25,748 nucleotides of DNA, taken from Bacteroidales bacterium (lineage in GTDB: Bacteria; Bacteroidota; Bacteroidia; Bacteroidales; Muribaculaceae). Position numbers and translations under genes: made by a program. Positions 17,631 to 24,412 of this stretch are shown here, in pieces. The notes below the pieces were generated by a model. The model saw nothing but the letters and a program-made list of their open reading frames with translations. It was not told the DNA's origin and searched no databases. Where the stretch lies: positions 1 to 25,748 of the forward strand of contig CAAGDX010000003.1 in the NCBI GenBank assembly GCA_900768685.1, read 5' to 3'. The number at the start of each line of letters is the position of its first letter. Position 1 is the stretch's first letter.

Positions 17631-17675
17631 TAAGCTCCTTAAAAGTGCTAAAAGCATTAAGCTTCTTAAAAGCTG
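17631..17675. repeat. Second 9-base-phased block, five units
   Basis: Units TAAGCTCCT, TAAAAGTGC, TAAAAGCAT, TAAGCTTCT, TAAAAGCTG start at 17631, 17640, 17649, 17658 and 17667. The flanks (17611-17630 and 17676-17700) contain similar TTAA cores out of phase. Its CTTAA/CCTTAA cores are roughly complementary to the TTAAGG units of the block at 17540-17570, so the two blocks may be distant inverted relatives. Confidence 0.6.
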
Positions 17676-17704
17676 AAAAGGCTTCTTAAGAACTTAAAAT
17701 GCAG

Positions 17705-17737
17705 AAAAAAGCCGCTCTGCGGAATGCAAAGCGGCTT
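17705..17737 (-). terminator. Rho-independent terminator of asnS
   Basis: Stem AAGCCGCT (17709-17716) / AGCGGCTT (17730-17737) with an inner TGC/GCA extension past one mismatch; on the minus strand it is followed by TTTTTT (17710-17705). It stands downstream of asnS and of the duplicated asnS tail. Confidence 0.88.
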
Positions 17738-17765
17738 AAATTATTTATGCTATAAATCTAAATCT

Positions 17766-17809
17766 TTAGAATTCAGCATTACCCGAAGCACGCGGGAAAG
17801 GAATCATGC
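17766..17809 (-). pseudogene. Diverged second copy of the asnS 3' end
   Basis: The 44 bases directly after the asnS stop align with the last 44 bases of asnS at an offset of 44 (37 of 44 identical). The copy would encode IPFPRASGNAEF-stop, against IAFPRTPGNAEF-stop in the gene. The differences include amino-acid changes that still give a plausible AsnRS tail, so it resembles the end of another asnS allele rather than simple decay. It is out of frame with the gene and not expected to be translated. Confidence 0.8.
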
Positions 17810-19198
17810 TTAGAATTCAGCATTACCCGGAGTACGCGGGAAGGCTATCACGTCGCGGATGTTTGTCATACCTGTCACAAAGAGGACAAGACGCTCAAAA
17901 CCAAGTCCGAAACCGGAGTGAGGCACAGTGCCGAAACGACGAGTATCCAAGTACCACCACATGTCTTTCATCGGAATATTGAGTTCCTCAATGCGTTTGA
18001 GAAGTTTGTCGTAGTTTTCTTCACGCTCGGAACCACCGATAATTTCGCCGATAGCCGGGAAAAGAACGTCCATAGCACGGACAGTCTTGCCGTCTTCGTT
18101 TTGCTTCATATAGAAAGCCTTGATTTCCTTTGGATAGTCTGTGAGGATAACCGGACGTTTGAAGTGCTCTTCCACAAGGTAACGTTCGTGCTCGCTCTGC
18201 AAGTCCGCACCCCAATAAACAGGGAATTCAAACTTCTTGCCGCACTTTTCAAGGATTTCCACACCTTCCGTGTAAGGCAGACGTACAAATTCTTGACTTA
18301 CAACCTGTTTCAGTCGTTCAATAAGTCCTTTGTCGTACATATCGTTGAGGAACTGAATGTCGTCTGCTGCATTTTCAAGTGCGTAGTTGATGCAGTATTT
18401 AATAAAGTCCTCAGCGAGGTCCATATTGTCCTTGATGTCGTAAAACGCAATTTCCGGCTCAATCATCCAGAACTCTGCGAGGTGACGCGGAGTGTTTGAA
18501 TTTTCTGCGCGGAATGTAGGACCAAAGGTGTAAATGGCACCCAGAGAAGTGGCACCAAGTTCGCCTTCAAGCTGACCGGAAACCGTGAGAGCGGTAGGTT
18601 TTTCAAAGAAGTCCTGTGAATAATCCACGCTACCGTCTTCTGTCTTTGGTAAATCGTTGAGGTTCAAAGTAGTAACCTGGAACATTGCACCTGCACCTTC
18701 ACAGTCGCTACCCGTGATGAGCGGAGTATGGAGATAGAAGAAGCCTCTTTCGTTGAAGAATTTGTGGATTGCGAAAGCGAGAACGCTTCTTACGCGGAAA
18801 ACAGCACCAAATGTGTTTGTACGCATACGCAAGTGTGCTTTTTCGCGGAGAAATTCCAGTGTGTGACCTTTTTTCTGGAGTGGATATGCTTCCGGGTCGG
18901 CAGTGCCATATACTTCCAGGGTTTCTGCCTGAACTTCGCAGGACTGACCTTTACCCATAGATTCCACGAGTTTGCCGGTTACGCAGATTGCAGCACCGGT
19001 AGTGATAGGTTTGAGCGATTCTTCATCGAATTTCGCCATGTCAAACACTATCTGTATGTTTTTGATTGTAGAACCGTCGTTAAGAGCCACAAACTGAACG
19101 TATTTGTTACCGCGGCGTGTTCTTACCCAACCCTTTACGCAGACATCGCTGCCGAGCAGTTCGGGGTTGAAAATATCAGCAATTTTAGTTCTTTCCAT
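17810..19198 (-). CDS. asnS: Asparaginyl-tRNA synthetase
   Basis: Predicted 462-residue class IIb cytosolic synthetase that charges tRNA-Asn. The N-terminal OB-fold anticodon-binding domain covers about residues 1-105 (VKGWVRTRRGNKYVQFVALNDGS). The catalytic core holds motif 2 (FRAENSNTPRHLAEFWMIEPE, near residue 232) and motif 3 (GFGLGFERLVLF, near residue 430). AsnRS-type features are the L-T-V-S-G-Q-L-E-G-E segment and the PRTPGNAEF ending. Length matches bacterial AsnRS. It starts 24 bases after the stop of the pseudouridine synthase gene and is probably co-transcribed with it. The end of the gene is followed by a diverged copy of its own last 44 bases, suggesting past allele replacement. 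Confidence 0.97.
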   Translation of the reverse strand: MERTKIADIFNPELLGSDVCVKGWVRTRRGNKYVQFVALNDGSTIKNIQIVFDMAKFDEESLKPITTGAAICVTGKLVESMGKGQSCEVQAETLEVYGTADPEAYPLQKKGHTLEFLREKAHLRMRTNTFGAVFRVRSVLAFAIHKFFNERGFFYLHTPLITGSDCEGAGAMFQVTTLNLNDLPKTEDGSVDYSQDFFEKPTALTVSGQLEGELGATSLGAIYTFGPTFRAENSNTPRHLAEFWMIEPEIAFYDIKDNMDLAEDFIKYCINYALENAADDIQFLNDMYDKGLIERLKQVVSQEFVRLPYTEGVEILEKCGKKFEFPVYWGADLQSEHERYLVEEHFKRPVILTDYPKEIKAFYMKQNEDGKTVRAMDVLFPAIGEIIGGSEREENYDKLLKRIEELNIPMKDMWWYLDTRRFGTVPHSGFGLGFERLVLFVTGMTNIRDVIAFPRTPGNAEF

Positions 19199-19222
19199 TC
19201 TTTGATTTGCTTATATAATGTT

Positions 19223-20680
19223 TTATTCAAAAGAGCCCATTTTGAGGTAGTTCACTTCTTCCTGAGTGAGGTAACGCCAACGTCCGCGCGGCAGGTTTTT
19301 CTTTGTAAGTCCTGCAAAGTAAACGCGGTCCAGTTTTGTTACTCGGTAGCCGAGTGATTCAAAAATACGGCGTACGATGCGGTTTCTGCCGGAGTGAATT
19401 TCAATACCTGCCTGGTTGCGGTCTGTTTCCGTAGCATAACTGATAGCATCTGCATGGATAGGTCCGTCTTCAAGTTCGATACCGTCGGCAATTTTCTGCA
19501 TATCATCTTCCGCAATGTCACGGTCGCACCATACGTGGTATATTTTTTTCTTGACGTATTTCGGGTGAGTGAGTTTGGAAGCGAGGTCGCCATCGTTTGT
19601 GAGCAAGAGTACGCCGGTAGTGTTTCTGTCAAGACGTCCTACAGGATAAATTCTCTCGTTGCAAGCGCCTTTTACGAGGTCCATCACAGTTGTACGTCCG
19701 TTCGGGTCGTCGGAAGTTGTGACGCAGTCTTTAGGTTTGTTAAGAAGGATGTAGCACTTGCTTTGCAGTGTTACCACTTCGTCTTTAAATTCCACTACAT
19801 CAACCGGTGAAATTTTTGAGCCGAGTTCCGTAACTACAGCGCCGTTAACCTTCACAAGTCCTTGCTGGATAAATTCATCAGCTTCACGGCGTGAGCAGAT
19901 GCCTGCATTTGCCATAAATTTGTTCAAGCGTACCTGTTCGTTTGGATCCGGAATCGGCATTTCGTACTCAATGCGTTTTGGACGCGGAGTGAAGCTCTTT
20001 CCGGGACGTGGACGCTGCTGCTGAGGACGACGGTTAAATCCGCCCTGCTGATAGCCGCCACCTCCGCCGTTCTGACGGTAACCGCCATTGTTTTGACGAT
20101 AGCCACCGTTATTATTGTTGTTCTGGCGATATCCGCCATTGTTTTGGCGATATCCGCCGTTATTATTCTGACGGTATCCGCCGGCATTGTTCTGGCGATA
20201 GCCGCCGTTGTTTTGACGGTAACCACCATTATTCTGGCGATAGCCGCCATTATTATTTTGCTGTTCATCGGAAGAGTAACCGCCATCATTGTTATAGCCG
20301 CCCTGTGAACGGTAACCGCCATTATTCTGGCGATAGCCACCATACTGCTGCTGACGGTAACCGCCGGCATTGTTCTGACGATAGCCACCGTTGTTTTGAC
20401 GATAGCCGCCATTGTTTTGGCGATAACCTCCACCGTTGTTATTTTGATAATACCTGCGTTCTTGATTCTGATTGTTCTGGAAATTCTGTTGTGCTTCTGA
20501 ATCATTTTCAGACTTAGGCTCAGCGGCTGTAGAGTCAAAACGCTGAGAATAGTCCGCATGGTCATAATTACCGGAGTTTTGGTAATCTCGGTTAATGAAT
20601 CCTTGTCTTGAATAGCCTATTCTTGGTCTTTTAGGCTTTTTTTCTTCATTTTCCATCTTTTTTACATTGTTGATAGACAT
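19223..20680 (-). CDS. 23S rRNA pseudouridine synthase (RluB/RsuA family) with long Q/N/G/Y/R repeat tail
   Basis: Predicted 485 residues. The C-terminal half is an RsuA/RluB-type enzyme: S4 RNA-binding domain from about residue 250 (VRLNKFMANAGICSRREADE) and a catalytic domain with the active aspartate in PVGRLDRNTTG near residue 347, followed by LLTNDGDLASKLTHP. It probably converts a uridine of rRNA to pseudouridine, most likely the RluB site in 23S rRNA. The N-terminal half is unusual: residues about 77-223 are built from repeats of the type RQNNGGY, with variants, and are preceded by a charged lead (KKPKRPRIGYSRQGF). This is a disordered, low-complexity, prion-like segment rich in Arg/Tyr/Asn/Gln/Gly. 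The start at 20680 is used; an internal Met at residue 9 is also possible. It probably forms an operon with asnS. Confidence 0.9.
   Translation of the reverse strand: MSINNVKKMENEEKKPKRPRIGYSRQGFINRDYQNSGNYDHADYSQRFDSTAAEPKSENDSEAQQNFQNNQNQERRYYQNNNGGGYRQNNGGYRQNNGGYRQNNAGGYRQQQYGGYRQNNGGYRSQGGYNNDGGYSSDEQQNNNGGYRQNNGGYRQNNGGYRQNNAGGYRQNNNGGYRQNNGGYRQNNNNNGGYRQNNGGYRQNGGGGGYQQGGFNRRPQQQRPRPGKSFTPRPKRIEYEMPIPDPNEQVRLNKFMANAGICSRREADEFIQQGLVKVNGAVVTELGSKISPVDVVEFKDEVVTLQSKCYILLNKPKDCVTTSDDPNGRTTVMDLVKGACNERIYPVGRLDRNTTGVLLLTNDGDLASKLTHPKYVKKKIYHVWCDRDIAEDDMQKIADGIELEDGPIHADAISYATETDRNQAGIEIHSGRNRIVRRIFESLGYRVTKLDRVYFAGLTKKNLPRGRWRYLTQEEVNYLKMGSFE
19990..20450 (-). repeat. Coding tandem repeat (about 21-base units) in the pseudouridine synthase gene
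   Basis: About 20 imperfect repeats encode R-Q-N-N-G-G-Y and close variants (extra N, A-G-G-Y, Q-Q-Q-Y). The 7-codon DNA units remain similar enough to allow slippage or recombination, so copy number may vary between strains. Confidence 0.85.
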
Positions 20681-20793
20681 AGCCTCTCGGCATTGTCAAT
20701 TTGGTTAAAAATTTTTATAATGATTTATTAGTGAATTATCGGAAACTTATATCTTAAATAATTTGTGCTATATAGTGTCAATCTTTTCTATCT

Positions 20794-20812
20794 TTTTTGC
20801 AGTGCAAAAATA
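20794..20812 (-). promoter_or_regulatory. Promoter -7 box and overlapping palindrome upstream of the pseudouridine synthase gene
   Basis: TATTTTTG on the minus strand (20812-20805) fits TAnnTTTG. It is embedded in a perfect palindrome TTTTTGCA-G-TGCAAAAA (20794-20810), which may be an operator or chance symmetry. No good -33 box is at standard spacing. The leader to the ATG at 20680 is about 115 bases. No terminator was seen between purB and this point, so read-through from purB is possible. Confidence 0.45.
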
Positions 20813-20861
20813 GCAATTATTTTTGACATTAAAAACAATTGTGCCACTAAAAAGTTCAGTT

Positions 20862-22208
20862 TTAATAGTATCCTGTGTAATTGTGGGGAGTAATTTGCAG
20901 CAATTCTTCTTTCACGCTCTGAGGTACATCGAGTCCTGCAATAAATTCCGCTATGCTTTCCTGTGTCACGGCAGTGTTTTTGCGTGTCAGAGCCTTCAGT
21001 GTTTCGTATGGATTCGGATAGCCCTCGCGGCGGAGAATAGTCTGGATTGCCTCTGCCACCACATTCCACATTTTGTCCAAGTCCGCATCTATAGCAGCCT
21101 TGTTCAGCAGCAGTTTGCCAAGTCCCTTAATTGTGGATTGGATTGCAATCACGGCGTGTGCCATAGGCACGCCCACATTTCTCAGGACAGTGGAGTCCGT
21201 GAGGTCTCGCTGGAGACGCGAAACTGGCAGTTTTTGTGCCAGATGAGCCAAAATGGCATTTGCAATACCCATATTTCCCTCGGAATTTTCAAAGTCTATC
21301 GGATTTACCTTATGCGGCATGGCTGATGAACCCACTTCTCCGGCACGGATTTTCTGTTTGAAATATTCCATGGAAATGTACATCCAGAAATCGCGGTCAA
21401 GGTCCAAGATTATGGTGTTAATGCGTCTCATTGCGTCAAAAACGGCTGCGAGATTGTCGTAGTTGCTAATCTGTGTGGTCCATTCTTCACGCTTTATGCC
21501 CAGATTGTCTGCAAGAAAAGCATTTGCAAATTTTCTCCAGTCATAACCCGGGAATGCCACTTTGTGAGCATTCATATTACCCGTAGCACCACCAAATTTA
21601 CCGCTTATAGGAGTATTTTTGAGCGAATCCAGTTGCTCGCGAAGTCTATATACATAAACTCGTATTTCTTTACCCAAGTGCGTTGGTGATGCCGGCTGCC
21701 CATGTGTACGTGCAAGCATAGGGATTTCCGCCCATTCGTTTGCGTATTCCTCAAGAACGGCAATAAGTTGCTCTAAAAGAGGATAATAAACGTCACGCAA
21801 CGCGTCTGCTATAGACATCGGCACGGAAGTATTGTTAATGTCTTGAGACGTAAGCCCGAAGTGAATAAATTCTTTGAATTGCTCCAACCGGAGTTCGTCA
21901 AAACGTTGCTTGATAAAGTATTCAACAGCCTTGACGTCGTGATTTGTCACGGATTCTATTTCCTTGATTTTTTTAGCATCTTCCGTAGTGAAATTTTCAT
22001 AAATTCCACGGAGTTCGGCAAAAAGTTCCGGGTTTACACCTTGAAGCTGCGGAAGCGGCAACTTACACAAAACAATAAAATACTCTATTTCCACTTTCAC
22101 TCTGTATTTCATCAGAGCATATTCGGAAAAATACTCACTCAGTGCTTCTGTTTTTGAATGGTAGCGGCCGTCAACAGGTGATACGGCTGTAAGTTCATTA
22201 AATTGCAT
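20862..22208 (-). CDS. purB: Adenylosuccinate lyase
   Basis: Predicted 448-residue cytosolic enzyme of purine synthesis. It removes fumarate from SAICAR and from adenylosuccinate. The fumarase/aspartase-superfamily signature SSAMPHKVNPIDFENSEGN lies near residue 289, and the N-terminal LTAVSPVDGRY and the T-S-Q-D-I-N-N-T-S segment match the E. coli-type PurB, which is about the same length. The frame is open 20 codons upstream, but the promoter -7 box lies there, so the ATG at 22208 is chosen. It is divergent from the BadF-type gene. Confidence 0.97.
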   Translation of the reverse strand: MQFNELTAVSPVDGRYHSKTEALSEYFSEYALMKYRVKVEIEYFIVLCKLPLPQLQGVNPELFAELRGIYENFTTEDAKKIKEIESVTNHDVKAVEYFIKQRFDELRLEQFKEFIHFGLTSQDINNTSVPMSIADALRDVYYPLLEQLIAVLEEYANEWAEIPMLARTHGQPASPTHLGKEIRVYVYRLREQLDSLKNTPISGKFGGATGNMNAHKVAFPGYDWRKFANAFLADNLGIKREEWTTQISNYDNLAAVFDAMRRINTIILDLDRDFWMYISMEYFKQKIRAGEVGSSAMPHKVNPIDFENSEGNMGIANAILAHLAQKLPVSRLQRDLTDSTVLRNVGVPMAHAVIAIQSTIKGLGKLLLNKAAIDADLDKMWNVVAEAIQTILRREGYPNPYETLKALTRKNTAVTQESIAEFIAGLDVPQSVKEELLQITPHNYTGYY

Positions 22209-22237
22209 CAATAAGACATTTTTGGTTTTACGCAGTG

Positions 22238-22269
22238 CAAAGTTAGAGCCTTTGGGATAATTATCCAAA
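22238..22269 (-). promoter_or_regulatory. purB promoter
   Basis: On the minus strand TTTG (22269-22266), a 20-base spacer and TAACTTTG (22245-22238) form a full match to the Bacteroides promoter consensus. The predicted transcript starts about 25 bases before the purB ATG. Confidence 0.75.
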
Positions 22270-22286
22270 AAATATCACATATAAAA

Positions 22287-22319
22287 TTTGGAAATATAAA
22301 AATTTTTGTATTATATTTG
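22287..22319 (+). promoter_or_regulatory. Promoter of the BadF-type kinase gene
   Basis: TTTG (22287-22290), a 21-base spacer and TATATTTG (22312-22319) form a consensus Bacteroides promoter. The leader would be about 30 bases to the ATG at 22357. It is back to back with the purB promoter. Confidence 0.7.
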
Positions 22320-22356
22320 CAAAAAGAACAATCGTTAACTACACAACTTTTGAGTT

Positions 22357-23193
22357 ATGCTCGTAATCGCAGATAGTAGTTCCACTCGCACTGAATGGAC
22401 ACTCGTAGAAAAAGGAAAAGTAATAGAACATGCCACTACCGGAGGTCTTAATCCATACTTTCAAACACGCAGAGAAATAAGCCACTCCATACGTCTTGAA
22501 TTGCCGGAAAGTTTTTTCAAAAAGCGTTGGGACCATGTGTATTATTATGGTGCCGGTTGTGCTAATGCAGAAAGGTGTAAAATCATGGAATCCAGCCTTG
22601 TAGCTCAGTTTAAAACACCCGTAACTGTGGAAAGCAACCTTCTCGGTGCCGCAAGAGGTCTGTTTGTACGCAAACCGGGGTTGGCTTGCATAATAGGTAC
22701 CGGCTCAAACTCCTGCATTTACGATGGCGAAAGAATTGTGAAGAATATTCGCTCGCTGGGCTACGTTCTCGGTGACGAAGGTAGCGGAGCATACATCGGT
22801 AAATCTTTTATAAGTGACTGCCTGAAGGAACTTGTGCCAAAAGAACTGGCAGATGAATTTATAGAGGAATACGGCATAGACCCGGACGATGTGATGGACG
22901 AAATTTACGTTAATGCCGTGGCAAGTGTGCTTCTTTCTTCATATTCAAACTTCCTGCTCAAGCATCTGGACCACCCATACGTGCATCAGCTTGTCTATGA
23001 CTCTTTTATGAAATTTTTCACTCGAAACATAGCTTCATACGACTATGACACACACGAAATATCCGTTGTTGGCAGCGTTGCTTGCAATTTTGCCACTATC
23101 CTGAATGAGGCAGCAAAGGATTTCGGCGTGAAAATAAACAAAATTGTCCCGTCTTCCATGCCGGGACTGGTAGAATTTCACTCAAAGGAATAA
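22357..23193 (+). CDS. BadF/BadG/BcrA/BcrD-type ATPase, likely amino-sugar kinase
   Basis: Predicted 278-residue cytosolic ASKHA-fold protein. The phosphate-1 loop is IADSSSTRTEW (residues 4-14), the phosphate-2 loop IIGTGSNSCIYDG (near residue 114), and GDEGSGAYIG (near residue 139) is the conserved adenosine/sugar-side motif of the family. The SSSTRTEW variant with Ser replacing Gly in the first loop is common, as far as I recall, in Bacteroidetes members. Relatives include N-acetylglucosamine kinase and N-acetylmuramic acid kinase, so phosphorylation of an amino sugar from cell-wall or mucin recycling is a reasonable inference. The substrate cannot be fixed from sequence. It is divergent from purB and convergent with lptG. 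Confidence 0.85.
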   Translation: MLVIADSSSTRTEWTLVEKGKVIEHATTGGLNPYFQTRREISHSIRLELPESFFKKRWDHVYYYGAGCANAERCKIMESSLVAQFKTPVTVESNLLGAARGLFVRKPGLACIIGTGSNSCIYDGERIVKNIRSLGYVLGDEGSGAYIGKSFISDCLKELVPKELADEFIEEYGIDPDDVMDEIYVNAVASVLLSSYSNFLLKHLDHPYVHQLVYDSFMKFFTRNIASYDYDTHEISVVGSVACNFATILNEAAKDFGVKINKIVPSSMPGLVEFHSKE

Positions 23194-23216
23194 ATTCTTC
23201 TCAAAAATAGATAATT

Positions 23217-23265
23217 TAGCTAAAGTAGCTATTTTAGCTATTTTAGCTATTTTAGCATTTTTAGC
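23217..23265. repeat. Degenerate 9-base-phased repeat (TAGC type), six units
   Basis: TAGC recurs at 23217, 23226, 23235, 23244, 23253 and 23262, exactly 9 bases apart, as TAGCTAAAG, TAGCTATTT (three times, the first reading AGTAGCTATTT), TAGCATTTT and TAGC; a further TAGC stands out of phase at 23274. It lies between the convergent BadF-type and lptG genes. No standard terminator is seen in this gap, so the array may serve that role. Confidence 0.7.
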
Positions 23266-23297
23266 CGAGATTTTAGCCGGGATGCAATTTCGCTCTC

Positions 23298-24380
23298 TTA
23301 TCCCACAGAAGCCTTGCGATAGAGCACTATTGCAATGATGAGATATATAAAATTCGGAATCCACATAGCTATAAACGGTGACGTAAGTCCGGAAATAGCA
23401 AAGGTGGATGTCACAGTCATAAACAAGATATAACTAAAACTGAGAACGAGTCCGATACCGATATTAAGCCCCATACCGCCTTTCACTTTCTTTGACGAAA
23501 GCGACATACCGATAATAGTGAGAATAAATGCTGCCGCACACATAGCGTAACGGCGGTGATTCTCTATTTCAAACGTCTTAATATTTGCCACACCACGTTC
23601 CTTCTGGCGGCTAATGTATTCCTGCAACTGCGGAGTGGTGAGTTTTTCGTGGTCGTTTTTAGCAATAAGGAAGTCGCTCGGCTCAATAGGGATAATGGTG
23701 TCAAGTCTATAGCCTTTTGTGATAAATTCGCGGTCGTCCTTGAAATTTCGTATCATATAGTCACGCACCTGCCACATATTCAGAGTGTCGTATTTCACGG
23801 TTTGAGCCGTAAGCCTGGACACAAGTTTCTTATTTTCAAAGGATTCCAGGGAAAATTTATATCCCGTTTTGGTTGCATTATCATAGCGGTTTATGTACGC
23901 AATCTGCCCCGGTGAAACTTGAAGCATAATATTCGAGCCATAATCCACACGTTTGTTTTTAACGTAAGTGTTCATGTACTCGATTCTTTCCACATTTGCC
24001 GGCGGAATAATGTAAGCACTCAGCACATAAGACCCTACGGCAATCACAGTTGCGGAAATAAGGTAAGGTTTCATAAATCGCCGGTAACTGACACCGGATG
24101 AAAGAATAGCAATAATCTCGGAGTTATCCGCCATTTTACTCGTGAAGAAAATCACGGCAATAAAAGTGAACAGCGGTGAGAACTGATTTGCAAAATACGG
24201 CAAAAAGTTCAAGAAATAGTCAAAAATCGTGGCACCCAACGGAGCTTTTAGGAATGAATCCAGCTTCTCGTTGATGTCAAACATTATGGTGATGGCAAGA
24301 ATCAATACGATAGCAAATACGTAAGTTCCCAAAAACTTGCGTATTATGTAAAAATCTATGGTTTTTATCGGTTTTCGCAT
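23298..24380 (-). CDS. LptF/LptG (YjgP/YjgQ) family inner-membrane permease for lipopolysaccharide export
   Basis: Predicted 360-residue integral membrane protein. It has an N-terminal transmembrane block (IIRKFLGTYVFAIVLILAIT onward, three hydrophobic segments to about residue 120), a periplasmic beta-jellyroll-like middle (about 125-260), and a C-terminal block of three segments. This is the topology of LptF/LptG, which with the LptB ATPase extract LPS and pass it to LptC. The frame is open 25 codons upstream, but the ATG at 24380 is preceded by a strong Shine-Dalgarno (AGGAGG about 8 bases before), rare in this phylum, and gives a normal family N-terminus. It follows tgt by 32 bases and is probably co-transcribed. 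Whether it is LptF or LptG cannot be settled here. Confidence 0.92.
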   Translation of the reverse strand: MRKPIKTIDFYIIRKFLGTYVFAIVLILAITIMFDINEKLDSFLKAPLGATIFDYFLNFLPYFANQFSPLFTFIAVIFFTSKMADNSEIIAILSSGVSYRRFMKPYLISATVIAVGSYVLSAYIIPPANVERIEYMNTYVKNKRVDYGSNIMLQVSPGQIAYINRYDNATKTGYKFSLESFENKKLVSRLTAQTVKYDTLNMWQVRDYMIRNFKDDREFITKGYRLDTIIPIEPSDFLIAKNDHEKLTTPQLQEYISRQKERGVANIKTFEIENHRRYAMCAAAFILTIIGMSLSSKKVKGGMGLNIGIGLVLSFSYILFMTVTSTFAISGLTSPFIAMWIPNFIYLIIAIVLYRKASVG

Positions 24381-24412
24381 CGTTTTGCCTCCTTTGCGTA
24401 TAAAAAAAAGCC

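Noticed and set aside
19990..20450. CRISPR-like regular repeats
   Set aside because: The units are about 21 bases without unique spacers, lie fully in frame in a gene, and encode RQNNGGY repeats.
22209..22268. Twenty extra N-terminal codons for purB
   Set aside because: A full consensus promoter lies within this stretch, and the shorter protein begins as other PurB proteins do.
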